Under the pieces are notes generated by a model. The model worked only from the letters and a program-made list of their open reading frames with translations. It ran no database searches and was not told where the DNA came from. Shown piece after piece: positions 16,259 through 24,716 of a DNA stretch of 36,737 nt. The translations under genes and the position numbers were made by a program. This DNA comes from an uncultured Clostridia bacterium (lineage in GTDB: Bacteria; Bacillota; Clostridia; TANB77; CAG-508). The stretch is from positions 1 through 36,737 of the forward strand of contig CALXFF010000019.1 of NCBI GenBank assembly GCA_944387525.1, read 5' to 3'. Each line of letters opens with the position of its first letter. Position 1 is the first letter of the stretch.

Positions 16259-18217
16259 ATGAAAACAGTAAAAAAACTTTTGATTTCTATATGCTTCATG
16301 TTTTTATTCATAATACTAACAACAATAAAATCAAATGCATCAAGCAATCTACATTTAAATAAACTAGCATTTGATGCAAATATAAATTCAGATGGAAGTA
16401 TGGATGTAGTAGAAACATGGGATATAAAAATAAAAGATACAAATACTCTGTTTAAAACATTTAAAACAGACATGAGTAAATACAGTGATATTACAAATGT
16501 GCAAGTATCAGAAATAACAAATGGTACTACTAGAAATTTTACAAAAATTAATACACTAATGTATCATGTAACAAAAGATAGTTACTATGGAATGATAAAT
16601 GATGATGGTAATTTTGAAATAGCATGGGGAGTAGGGTTAGATGATAGTAGCGCTACAAAGAAGTATAAGATTTCATATACTGTAGAAGATGCAATTACAA
16701 AATATAGTGATTATGCAGAGCTATACTGGCAATTTGTCGGTTCTGATTTTGAAGTTAGTGCAGATAAAATTACTGGAACAATAACTTTGCCTTCACAGGC
16801 ACAAAGCAAGGATGAGATAAAAGTCTGGGGACATACTGAAGACTTGAATGGAGAAATATATGTTACTGATTTAGACGAAATTAGTTTTGAACTAGATGGA
16901 TTTAATTCTGGAAGGTATGTTGAAATTAGAACACTTTTTCCAACTTCTATGATAGTATCAACAAGTAGAATTCACGATGTTGATATTTTAAATGATGTAA
17001 TAGAAGAAGAAACGGTATGGGCAAATGAGGCAAATATTAAAAGAGCAATAAGAGATACAGTAAATTTATTAATAACTCTTGTAGTAATTATTATATGTGT
17101 TCTATTATCAGTATTTAGTATAGTTAGAGCAATTAAAAATGCAAATAAATTCAAAGGAAAGTCTAAATATAGACCAACACAAGAATTAGAATATTATAGA
17201 GATTTACCAAGAAAAAATGCAACTCCAGCTCAAAGCTTATATGTGTATTTCGAAACAAAAAGTGGAATAGCAGATAATGATATTGGAAAAGTTGTTTCTG
17301 CAACGCTTTTAAATTTGAATTTGAAAAAACATTTAGAATTTCAAGTTGAAAAAGAAAAAAATAAAGAAAAAATCACAATGAAAATTTTAAATACTGATAC
17401 AAGTGATTTATCAGCTGATGAAAAAGTAATATTTGAATTTTTACAAAAAGCATGTAAAGGTAGTAATGAAATAACTGTAAAAGACTTTGAAAAATACATA
17501 AAGAGAACCTCTACTACAGATATATTGGCACTTAAAACAAATATTAATGGGCAGACTAAAAGGGAGTTAATTAATCAACAAATATATGATGCAGAACAAG
17601 AAAAAGTTTATAAAAACCAATCATCACAGACAACTATATATGCAATAATAATATTCTTTGCAATATTTGCAATTGCTTTTACAAGTGAATTTTTAAATGT
17701 ATTTGGTTATATAGGAATATTTGGATTAATAGTTTGTCAAGTTATAGCAATAGTTATTAATTCTAAAACATTAAATAAAATAAATGTATATACGCAAAAA
17801 GGAATTGATGAAAAAGAAATGTGGAGAGGCTTGAAAAAGTATATGGAGGACTTTTCTATGTTAGATAAAAGGGAAGTGCCTGAAATTGCAATATGGGAAC
17901 ATTTCTTAGTATTTGCAACTGCTTTTGGTATTGCTGATAAAGTATTAAAACAATTAAAAGTTGTTTATCCTAATATAGAAAATGACTTAAATGTAAACAC
18001 ATATACATGTATGTATTTTATGATGAATACAAACTTTTCACGTAGTTTCTCAAATGCTATAAGTACATCAATGTCTTCTGCTTATTCTTCAGCATCTGGA
18101 GGAGGCGGAGGATTCTCTGGTGGCGGCGGCGGAGGCCGGTGGCCGGAGGTGGGGGAGGAGGTAGATAGACCTCCTCGTTACAATTCACAATTTAATATAT
18201 GTTTATCTATTAGCTAG
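16259..18217 (+). CDS. DUF2207 membrane protein, Gly-rich end frameshifted
   Basis: Envelope protein of 652 codons as read. A signal sequence (about 1-27) is followed by the extracytoplasmic DUF2207 domain (LHLNKLAFDANINSDGSM, VVETWDI...), a helix at about 268-292, a long cytoplasmic part, two more helices at about 459-500 and a Ser- then Gly-rich C-terminus. The ATG at 16259 has GAGGGG 9 bases upstream; 16250 has none. The Gly-rich end normally finishes such proteins. Here GGCC occurs twice (18136-18137 and 18143-18144). Dropping one C at each gives nine glycines, Arg and TAG at 18166-18168. As read, the frame instead continues into a neighbouring element with an unrelated tail. Function of the family is unknown. 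Confidence 0.85.
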   Translation: MKTVKKLLISICFMFLFIILTTIKSNASSNLHLNKLAFDANINSDGSMDVVETWDIKIKDTNTLFKTFKTDMSKYSDITNVQVSEITNGTTRNFTKINTLMYHVTKDSYYGMINDDGNFEIAWGVGLDDSSATKKYKISYTVEDAITKYSDYAELYWQFVGSDFEVSADKITGTITLPSQAQSKDEIKVWGHTEDLNGEIYVTDLDEISFELDGFNSGRYVEIRTLFPTSMIVSTSRIHDVDILNDVIEEETVWANEANIKRAIRDTVNLLITLVVIIICVLLSVFSIVRAIKNANKFKGKSKYRPTQELEYYRDLPRKNATPAQSLYVYFETKSGIADNDIGKVVSATLLNLNLKKHLEFQVEKEKNKEKITMKILNTDTSDLSADEKVIFEFLQKACKGSNEITVKDFEKYIKRTSTTDILALKTNINGQTKRELINQQIYDAEQEKVYKNQSSQTTIYAIIIFFAIFAIAFTSEFLNVFGYIGIFGLIVCQVIAIVINSKTLNKINVYTQKGIDEKEMWRGLKKYMEDFSMLDKREVPEIAIWEHFLVFATAFGIADKVLKQLKVVYPNIENDLNVNTYTCMYFMMNTNFSRSFSNAISTSMSSAYSSASGGGGGFSGGGGGGRWPEVGEEVDRPPRYNSQFNICLSIS

Positions 18218-18345
18218 GATAATATATTAAATAAATTTTTGTACCTTGTTGTCGCAACCTTTATATTTTAAGAAGAAAGGCGGTACTTGAAAGTATTTAA
18301 TATATTATCCTAGCTATATATAAATACTTAGTTGTGAATTGTAAC
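18177..18345. repeat. 169-bp structured palindromic element (MITE-like or structured RNA)
   Basis: The outer 14 bp GTTACAATTCACAA (18177-18190) is exactly complementary to 18332-18345. After a poorly matched part, 23 bp (18211-18233) are exactly complementary to 18294-18316. Inside, GTACC (18241-18245) pairs with GGTAC (18282-18286) and encloses two small hairpins (GTTG/CAAC and CTTT/AAAG), giving a three-way-junction shape. A T-run follows at 18348-18354, so it could end DUF2207 transcription. No target-site duplication or open frame was found. Either a MITE or a folded RNA fits. Confidence 0.65.
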
Positions 18346-18382
18346 AACTTTTTTTATTTTAAAAAAAGTTTGGTGAAAACTA

Positions 18383-18413
18383 TTGACTTGGAGCTAACTC
18401 TAAGAGATATGAT
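18383..18413 (+). promoter_or_regulatory. MerR-type promoter with AdhR/NmlR-like operator
   Basis: TTGACT (18383-18388) and TATGAT (18408-18413) are separated by 19 bases, the over-long spacer typical of MerR-activated promoters. The palindrome CTTGGAGCTAACTCTAAG (18387-18404) fills the spacer with one mismatched pair. It resembles the AdhR/NmlR operator known from bacilli and streptococci. Confidence 0.78.
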
Positions 18414-18451
18414 ATAGTGGATAAATTATTTTAAGAAAGGATGATGTAATT

Positions 18452-19201
18452 ATGGTAAAACAAACAGCAGGAAGAGATAGTTTAGGAAATTTTGCTCCTA
18501 AATTTGCAGAATTAAATGATGATGTATTATTTGGAGAAGTATGGTCAAGAGAGGATAAGCTATCATTAAGAGATAGATCTTTAGTAACTATTTGTGTATT
18601 TATGGGAAAAGGTATGGTTGATAGTTCTTTAAAATATCACCTTATGACAGCTAGAAAAAATGGAATTACAAAAGAAGAGATGGCTGAAATTATAACACAT
18701 GCTGCATTTTATGCTGGATGGCCTAATGCTTGGGCAGTATTTAATTTAGCAAAAGAAGTATATGCAGATGATGATACAAAAGAAACACATGGTGGAATGT
18801 TTGGAATGGGAGAACCTAATACAGCATATGCGCAATATTTTATTGGAAATTCATATTTAAAACCTTTAACTAAACCAGGTTCTTCAGTTGTATCTATTGC
18901 TAATGTTACATTTGAACCAGGTTGCAGAAATAACTGGCATATACATCATGCAATAAAAGGCGGAGGACAAATTCTTGTATGTGTTGAAGGAAACGGTTGG
19001 TATCAAGAAGAAGGAAAACCAGCTCAGAGTTTAAAACCAGGAGATGTAGTTACAATCCCTGCAAATGTTAAACATTGGCATGGAGCTCAAAAGGATAGTT
19101 GGTTTAGTCATTTAGCTATCGAAGTACCTGGTGAAGATACTTCTAATGAATGGTGTGAACCAGTAAATGATAAGCAATATAATAAATTGGGAAGTGAATA
19201 G
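18452..19201 (+). CDS. Carboxymuconolactone decarboxylase-cupin fusion protein
   Basis: Cytoplasmic protein of 249 residues with two domains. Residues about 1-108 are an AhpD/CMD-like helical domain (WSREDKLSLRDRSLVTI, ITHAAFYAGWPNAWAVFN) without the CxxC of AhpD. Residues about 135-235 are a cupin barrel with metal ligands in NWHIHH (H163, H165) and VKHWHGA (H208, H210). Such two-domain proteins are often annotated as decarboxylases, but their real substrate is unknown. Its promoter carries an AdhR-like operator and the next gene is the matching MerR regulator. In B. subtilis AdhR also controls a CMD-family gene, so a role in aldehyde or electrophile stress is a reasonable inference. Confidence 0.88.
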   Translation: MVKQTAGRDSLGNFAPKFAELNDDVLFGEVWSREDKLSLRDRSLVTICVFMGKGMVDSSLKYHLMTARKNGITKEEMAEIITHAAFYAGWPNAWAVFNLAKEVYADDDTKETHGGMFGMGEPNTAYAQYFIGNSYLKPLTKPGSSVVSIANVTFEPGCRNNWHIHHAIKGGGQILVCVEGNGWYQEEGKPAQSLKPGDVVTIPANVKHWHGAQKDSWFSHLAIEVPGEDTSNEWCEPVNDKQYNKLGSE

Positions 19202-19202
19202 T

Positions 19203-19586
19203 ATGACTATAGCAGAAGTTAGTAAAAAATATGGTTTAACTCAAGATACTATTAGGTATTATGAGAAAATGGGGTTAATACCACCAGTTCCAAGAAATAA
19301 GAGTGGGATTAGAGATTTTGATGAACAATCTTGTAGATGGATTGAATTTATTAAATGTATGCGAAGTTCAGGATTATCAATAGAAGTATTAAAAAAATAT
19401 GTTGAGCTATTTAATAAAGGAAAATCGACAGTTAAAGAAAGAAAAGATCTTCTTATTGGTCAGAGAGAAAAATTACTTGAAAAGCAAGAAGATATTAAGA
19501 AAACTCTAGATAGATTGAACTATAAAATTGAGTTATATGATGATATTATTTCAGGAAAAAGAAAAGATTTTATGGAAGAACCATAA
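19203..19586 (+). CDS. MerR-family regulator, AdhR/NmlR-like
   Basis: DNA-binding regulator of 127 residues. The N-terminal winged helix is TIAEVSKKYGLTQDTIRYYEKMGLIPP, followed by a dimerisation coiled coil (RKDLLIGQREKLLEKQEDIKKTLDRL). Cys residues are C44 and C52; C52 falls at the position of the conserved aldehyde-sensing Cys52 reported for B. subtilis AdhR. There is no C-terminal metal-binding Cys loop, so it is not a metal sensor. The ATG at 19203 lies 1 base after the previous stop, with a weak AAGTGA ribosome site, so translation is probably coupled. It most likely controls the upstream operator and its own operon. Confidence 0.87.
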   Translation: MTIAEVSKKYGLTQDTIRYYEKMGLIPPVPRNKSGIRDFDEQSCRWIEFIKCMRSSGLSIEVLKKYVELFNKGKSTVKERKDLLIGQREKLLEKQEDIKKTLDRLNYKIELYDDIISGKRKDFMEEP

Positions 19587-19611
19587 ATCTTTTTTTATTT
19601 TGCAATAATGA

Positions 19612-19640
19612 TTGATATTAATATTTTTTTATGATAATAT
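19612..19640 (+). promoter_or_regulatory. Putative promoter of the P-type ATPase operon
   Basis: TTGATA (19612-19617), 17 bases, TAATAT (19635-19640), in the gap after the MerR gene. Confidence 0.5.
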
Positions 19641-19711
19641 TATACCATATTTAACGAAACAAATAGAAAATACGAAAAATAATTACAGTTATGGAAGGAA
19701 AGATATTAGAA

Positions 19712-22030
19712 ATGGATAAAAATATAAAAGGACTAACAGATAAAGAAGTTCAAGAACAAATAGAACTAGGAAATATTAATAAAAGTCAAGAAAGCAAATT
19801 AAAAACAACAAAGCAAATAATATATGATAATGTATTCACATTATTCAATCTATATAACTTAATAATAGCAATTGCCTTGTTATGTGTAAAAGCATACACA
19901 AACACTTTCTTTTTTCTTATAATAACAATTAATGTAATAATTGGAATAGTACAAGAAATCCATGGAAGAAATTTAGTTAAGAAACTGTCTATACTAAATG
20001 CATCAAAAGCTACTGTTATAAGAAATGGAAAAGAGAAAAAAATAGATATCGAAGAAATAGTATTAGGAGATATAATACTATTATCACAAGGAGACCAAAT
20101 TCCTTCTGATTCATATGTATTAGAAGGAGAAGTAGAAGTTAATGAAGCACTTCTAACAGGAGAATCAGATTTAATACAAAAAAATATAGATGATAAATTA
20201 CTTTCAGGAAGTTATGTTACAAGTGGAAGATGTTATGCAAAAGTTGAAAAGGTAGGAGAAGATAATTTTGCAAATAGCATAATTAGTGCTACTAAAAAAT
20301 ACAAAGAGAATAATTCTGAATTAATAAACTCAATGAAAAAAGTTACAAAATTCACAAGTTTTGTAATCATTCCTGTTGGAATAATACTTTTTATCCAAGC
20401 ATATTTTTATAGAGAATCTGAGCTAGCACAATCAGTTATTGCCACAGCTGCAGCATTACTTGGAATGTTACCAAAAGGGTTAATATTATTAATAACAATT
20501 GCGTTAGAATCAGGAGTTATTAAACTAGCTAAGAAAGACGTACTTGTACAAGAATTATATAGTATAGAATCTTTAGCTCATATTGATACAATTTGTTTAG
20601 ATAAAACTGGTACTATAACAAGAGGAGAAATGAGAGTATCAGAAATAAAAAAATATAATGGAAAAATACTACCACATTCTTTTAATGATATGATGACTGC
20701 TTTTATTAATGGAATGGATGATAATAATGCTACATTCCATGCTTTCAAGAAATATTTTAAAGGAGATAATTCTTTTGAAATAGCAGATAAAGTAGCATTT
20801 TCATCAGAAAGAAAATGGAGTTCAATATCTTTTAAAGAGGAAGGCTCTATTGTTGTAGGTGCTCCAGAAAGATTATTTGATAAAAGCAAAGAAAATATGC
20901 CAGAAGCAATCAATGAATTGCAAAAAAGCGGGAAAAGAGTTTTAGGAATAGCATATACAAAATCAATAATTAGTGAACCCGAATTACCTGAATTAGAAGT
21001 TATAGCAATAGCGATTTTGGAAGATCCATTAAGAAAAAATGCTAAAGAAATGCTAGGATATTTCAAAGAACAAGGTATTGATGTAAAAATTATTTCAGGA
21101 GATAATGCCTTAACAGTTTCTAATATTGCTAAAAAAGCAGGGTTAAAAGAATATGATTCATATATAGATTTGTCTACAATAAATACTGATGCTGAAATAG
21201 TAGATTTAGTTGATAAATACAGCATTTTTGCAAGAGTATTACCGCATCAAAAAAGTATTATTGTAAAAGCATTGCAAGCTAAACAACATAAGGTTGCAAT
21301 GACAGGTGATGGAGTTAATGATGTAATTGCACTAAGAGAATCAGATTGTAGTATAACACTTCCAGAAGCGACAGATAGTGCAAAACAAGTATCACAAATA
21401 GTTTTACTAAATTCAGATTTTAGCGTATTAAAAGATGTAATGATGGAAGGTAGAAGAGTTGTTAATAATATAACAAAAGTAGCGAGAATATTCTTTATAA
21501 AAACAATTTACTCAGTGCTATTATCAATATTCTGTATATTAACAAATATGGAATTTCCATTTATACCAATACAAATAACATTAGTAGATTTAGTAATAGA
21601 AGCATATACATCATTCTTTATAACATTTGAAAAGAATAAAAAACCTGTCACAGGCTCATTTCTACGAACGGCATTAACAAATGCTATGCCATTTGCAGTA
21701 GTTATAATGTTTAATATAATATTCTTAACATTCTTCAGAGATACATTAGGAATATCACAAGATATTGCAACAACAATGATGTATTTGTTGATAGGATTTG
21801 TTAGTATATTAGCAGTACAAGAGGTCTGCAAACCATACACGAAAGTCCATGTATTCTTATTTGTAACAACAGCAATAGGATTCTATGTAGCAGTTATATT
21901 ATTTAAAAACATATTACAAATATCATTATCATTACAACCTAATGAATTAATAATAACACTAATTTTAGCAGTTATAAGCTATATTTTAATTACAATTAAA
22001 AGAAGTGTATACAAAAGAAAAAATATATAA
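19712..22030 (+). CDS. Cation-translocating P-type ATPase (CtpE-like)
   Basis: Membrane pump of 772 residues energised by ATP. LTGES (149-152 for TGES) forms the actuator motif, D297 in DKTGT is the phosphorylated Asp and GDGVND (532-537) is the hinge motif. Hydrophobic pairs precede the actuator (about 35-75) and flank it (about 215-265), and six more segments fill the end. The TM4 motif is P254-K255-G-L, where most calcium-type pumps have PEGL. No N-terminal heavy-metal domain or CPC motif is present, so it is not a copper or zinc pump. The overall order of motifs is CtpE-like. The ATG at 19712 is preferred because GGAAGGAA lies upstream. The next gene follows at 25 bases. Confidence 0.9.
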   Translation: MDKNIKGLTDKEVQEQIELGNINKSQESKLKTTKQIIYDNVFTLFNLYNLIIAIALLCVKAYTNTFFFLIITINVIIGIVQEIHGRNLVKKLSILNASKATVIRNGKEKKIDIEEIVLGDIILLSQGDQIPSDSYVLEGEVEVNEALLTGESDLIQKNIDDKLLSGSYVTSGRCYAKVEKVGEDNFANSIISATKKYKENNSELINSMKKVTKFTSFVIIPVGIILFIQAYFYRESELAQSVIATAAALLGMLPKGLILLITIALESGVIKLAKKDVLVQELYSIESLAHIDTICLDKTGTITRGEMRVSEIKKYNGKILPHSFNDMMTAFINGMDDNNATFHAFKKYFKGDNSFEIADKVAFSSERKWSSISFKEEGSIVVGAPERLFDKSKENMPEAINELQKSGKRVLGIAYTKSIISEPELPELEVIAIAILEDPLRKNAKEMLGYFKEQGIDVKIISGDNALTVSNIAKKAGLKEYDSYIDLSTINTDAEIVDLVDKYSIFARVLPHQKSIIVKALQAKQHKVAMTGDGVNDVIALRESDCSITLPEATDSAKQVSQIVLLNSDFSVLKDVMMEGRRVVNNITKVARIFFIKTIYSVLLSIFCILTNMEFPFIPIQITLVDLVIEAYTSFFITFEKNKKPVTGSFLRTALTNAMPFAVVIMFNIIFLTFFRDTLGISQDIATTMMYLLIGFVSILAVQEVCKPYTKVHVFLFVTTAIGFYVAVILFKNILQISLSLQPNELIITLILAVISYILITIKRSVYKRKNI

Positions 22031-22055
22031 TTAATTTAATAAAGGGGGATTTTTT

Positions 22056-22793
22056 ATGAAAAAGAAAAGTGTTATAGCTATTGTTATAGCAGTTATTGCT
22101 ATTGTACTTGTAGTAGGAGGAATCGTTATATTTCTTGCTAGTGGATTTACACAAGAATTAGCTATAAAAAATGAAATTCAACAAATGGATGAAATGACAA
22201 ACGATGTAGAAAATGTCGATATCGAGGCATTTAACCAAAAGGCTGATACGATTGTTACAACAGGTGATTATGCAGTAGTAGAACAAGCTGTTAAAACTTA
22301 TCTTAAAGAAAGTGTAAATTATACACTAGAAATCAAAGCACTACTAGATGATGAACAAATGGCAAATATAGTAACAGCAGATAATTACCAAACTGATGGA
22401 CCTGACTTTGTCCAAACTACTCAATATCTAAGTGATTCTAAAGCAAAATTAGAAGAGGCTAAAACTAAATTTCCAGAAATGTTTACTGAAGAAAAAATAA
22501 TGTCATATATCGATGGAAAAATTGATGATGAATATTACATTGACTTTTATAAAGAAGTAGCTATTGGAAATGAAGCAGAATTAATGCCTCAAGAAGATTT
22601 AGATACAATTAATTCATCTTTAGATACTGTAATTAATATACTAAATATCGAAGAAGAAATGATTAATCTTTTAAAAGATAATAAAGGAACTTGGACAATA
22701 GAAGATGGTATGATAATGTTTAGTTCTGATAGTGTATTAACAACATATAATGACCTTGTAACAGAATTACAATCAGTTACAACAAATGCTTAA
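22056..22793 (+). CDS. Membrane-anchored hypothetical protein, partner gene of the P-type ATPase
   Basis: 245 residues with a strong N-terminal hydrophobic anchor (about 5-29) after MKKKS and a long acidic soluble part outside the membrane. That part is mostly helical by composition, with ELAIKNEIQQMDEMTN at its start and a DLDTINSSLDTVINIL region near the end. No catalytic motif or Cys is visible. AAAGGGGGA precedes the ATG and the gap to the ATPase stop is 25 bases, so the two are probably co-transcribed. I do not recognise the family. A structural or sensing role next to the pump is a guess. Confidence 0.75.
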   Translation: MKKKSVIAIVIAVIAIVLVVGGIVIFLASGFTQELAIKNEIQQMDEMTNDVENVDIEAFNQKADTIVTTGDYAVVEQAVKTYLKESVNYTLEIKALLDDEQMANIVTADNYQTDGPDFVQTTQYLSDSKAKLEEAKTKFPEMFTEEKIMSYIDGKIDDEYYIDFYKEVAIGNEAELMPQEDLDTINSSLDTVINILNIEEEMINLLKDNKGTWTIEDGMIMFSSDSVLTTYNDLVTELQSVTTNA

Positions 22794-22810
22794 CAAATCT
22801 TTTATAGTAA

Positions 22811-22839
22811 TTGAAATATTTGTAATATCATGTTATAAT
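22811..22839 (+). promoter_or_regulatory. Sigma-A promoter of the ABC-F leader
   Basis: TTGAAA (22811-22816), 17-base spacer, consensus TATAAT (22834-22839). Transcription would start near 22846, about 200 bases before the ABC-F start codon. Confidence 0.75.
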
Positions 22840-22853
22840 ATTATTCGAAAGGT

Positions 22854-23029
22854 GTTAGATGTGCAATAAAATATTAGTATATCTAACAAAGGTGACTAAA
22901 ATGAGAATAATTAATAAACCAGAAAATAATTAAATATCACACTTTTAAGATTAGGTTTATTAGTTATGCATTTTAATATTGAAATTACAAGAAATTTAAT
23001 ATATAAACTAATATCCTTCTTTAGTGTGA
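22854..23029 (+). promoter_or_regulatory. Putative ribosome-mediated attenuator upstream of the ABC-F gene
   Basis: Hairpin 1 pairs GTTAGAT (22854-22860) with ATCTAAC (22881-22887). Hairpin 2 pairs TCACACT (22937-22943) plus an ATTAGGTTTA-like segment with TAAACTAAT and AGTGTGA (23023-23029), ending 3 bases before the AAAGGAGG of the ABC-F gene. A ribosome stalled on the leader peptide could change folding. Antibiotic-induced attenuators of this plan are known for Vga/Lmo0919-type ABC-F genes; the mechanism here is inference. Confidence 0.6.
22859..22933 (+). CDS. Leader peptide of the ABC-F gene (24 aa)
   Basis: ATG at 22859 follows AAAGGTG by 4 bases. The peptide starts MCNKILVYLTK, ends RIINKPENN and stops at TAA 22931-22933. 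An internal in-frame ATG at 22901 has its own AAAGGTG 6 bases upstream, so a 10-residue version can also be made. The first start codon lies in the arm of a 7-bp hairpin. Position, size and flanking structures match leader peptides that control antibiotic-resistance genes. Confidence 0.6.
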   Translation: MCNKILVYLTKVTKMRIINKPENN

Positions 23030-23048
23030 ATTAAAGGAGGAATTTTTT

Positions 23049-24626
23049 ATGGAAAGAATAAGATTAAGTAATATAACAAAAAATTATGGAGATAGAAAAA
23101 TATTTGAAATTCCAGATTTGATAATCCAAGATGGCCAAAAAATTGGTATAGTTGGAAAAAATGGTGTAGGAAAATCTACATTTCTAAATATTATTTCTGG
23201 AGATATTAAACCAGATAGTGGAAATATAAAAATTAATGGGAAAATATCATATATTAAGCAATTAGATGAAATTGGAACTAACAGAAAAATTAGTGGTGGC
23301 GAAAAAATGTTGCAAACAATAAATTTATCATTACAAGAGAATCCAGATATTTTATTAGCAGACGAACCATCAAGTAATTTAGATATTTATAATATAGAGT
23401 ATGTAACAAAAAAATTAAAGGAATTTAAAGGAACTTTATTACTAATATCTCATGATAGAACTATATTAGATGAGATATGTAATTATATTATTGAAATTGA
23501 AAATGCTGAAATTATAGAATATAAAGGAAATTATAGTTCATATAAAAAGCAAAAGAATGAAAAATTAGAAAGAGAAAAATTTGAGTATTCCCAATATGTC
23601 AAAGAAAAGAACAGATTGGAACATGCTATTATAGCAAGTAAAAATTCTGCAAAATCAATGAGAAAAGCCCCTAAAAGAATGGGAAATTCCGAAGCTCGTC
23701 TGCATAAAAGAGAAGCAAGTGAGATAAAAGAAAAACTAGAAGGACATTCAAAAGCTCTTGAAACTAGACTAAATCACTTAGAAATAAAGGAAAAACCTTT
23801 ACCTGAATATAATATCTATTTTGTAACACCTGAAAGCAGTAAAATAAAGAGCAAAAATATAGTATCAAGTGATGATTTTTCTTTAGAAATTAATCATAAA
23901 CAGTTATTGATACATGCTAAAATCTATATACCATCAAACAAGAAAACGGCATTATTAGGAAAAAACGGAATTGGAAAAACAACTTTAATTAGAGAAATAC
24001 TTAGTAAGAATAATCTTTTTTCAATAAATCCACAAGCGAAAATAGGCTATTTTAGTCAAGATTTAAGCATTCTTGATGAAAATATTTCGATTTTAGAAAA
24101 TGTTATGATTGATAGTATTCAAAGTGAGACAACTATAAGAAATGTATTGGGAAATTTGAGTATTAAGGATAATAAAGTTTATGAAATTGTGAAAAATCTA
24201 AGTGGAGGGGAGAAGGTAAAAGTTGCTTTGGCAAAACTTCTTGTCTCAGATTCTAATTTCCTAATTTTAGATGAACCTACAAATTTTTTGGATATAGAAT
24301 CAATTGAAGGATTAGAATTATTGATTAAACAATATGCAGGAACTGTTTTATTAATTTCGCATGATAAGAGATTTGTAGATAATGTATGTGATAATATAAT
24401 TATATTTAAAGATAAAAAGTTAGTTCAATTTGATGGGAATTATTCTGAATATTTGAAATATGAGGAAAATAAAGTTAAAAATAAAGGATTTTCTAATGAT
24501 AAATTATTACTTGAATTTAGACTTACTAAATTAGATTCAGAAATAGCTTTAGAAAATGATTCTGCTAAAAGACTTTTATTAGAAAAAGAACGTGAAGAGA
24601 TTTTATCAAAATTAAAAAATTCTTAA
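23049..24626 (+). CDS. Antibiotic-resistance-type ABC-F ribosomal protection protein (Vga/Lmo0919-like)
   Basis: Cytoplasmic twin-ATPase protein of 525 residues without membrane segments. NBD1 has Walker A GKNGVGKS (36-43), ISGGEK and LLADEPSSNLD. The linker (about 175-245) includes the SMRKAPKRMGNSEARLHKR segment typical of Vga/Lsa/Lmo0919-like resistance proteins, whose tip reaches the peptidyl-transferase centre. NBD2 has GKNGIGKTT, LSGGEKVKVALAKLL and LILDEPTNFLD. Family members dislodge lincosamides, pleuromutilins and streptogramin A from the ribosome; the exact spectrum cannot be read from sequence. AAAGGAGG lies 8 bases before the ATG. A structured leader with a short peptide precedes it, consistent with drug-induced expression. 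Confidence 0.88.
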   Translation: MERIRLSNITKNYGDRKIFEIPDLIIQDGQKIGIVGKNGVGKSTFLNIISGDIKPDSGNIKINGKISYIKQLDEIGTNRKISGGEKMLQTINLSLQENPDILLADEPSSNLDIYNIEYVTKKLKEFKGTLLLISHDRTILDEICNYIIEIENAEIIEYKGNYSSYKKQKNEKLEREKFEYSQYVKEKNRLEHAIIASKNSAKSMRKAPKRMGNSEARLHKREASEIKEKLEGHSKALETRLNHLEIKEKPLPEYNIYFVTPESSKIKSKNIVSSDDFSLEINHKQLLIHAKIYIPSNKKTALLGKNGIGKTTLIREILSKNNLFSINPQAKIGYFSQDLSILDENISILENVMIDSIQSETTIRNVLGNLSIKDNKVYEIVKNLSGGEKVKVALAKLLVSDSNFLILDEPTNFLDIESIEGLELLIKQYAGTVLLISHDKRFVDNVCDNIIIFKDKKLVQFDGNYSEYLKYEENKVKNKGFSNDKLLLEFRLTKLDSEIALENDSAKRLLLEKEREEILSKLKNS

Positions 24627-24658
24627 ATATTGTTTTTTGTATGCAGACATGTAAACTA

Positions 24659-24687
24659 TTGTTGTATTTTATGATAGAATATATTAT
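24659..24687 (+). promoter_or_regulatory. Putative promoter of the anchored hypothetical gene
   Basis: TTGTTG (24659-24664), 17 bases, TATTAT (24682-24687), 30 bases before the start codon. Confidence 0.4.
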
Positions 24688-24716
24688 ATATGGAAAATTA
24701 AAGGGGATTGGATTTT

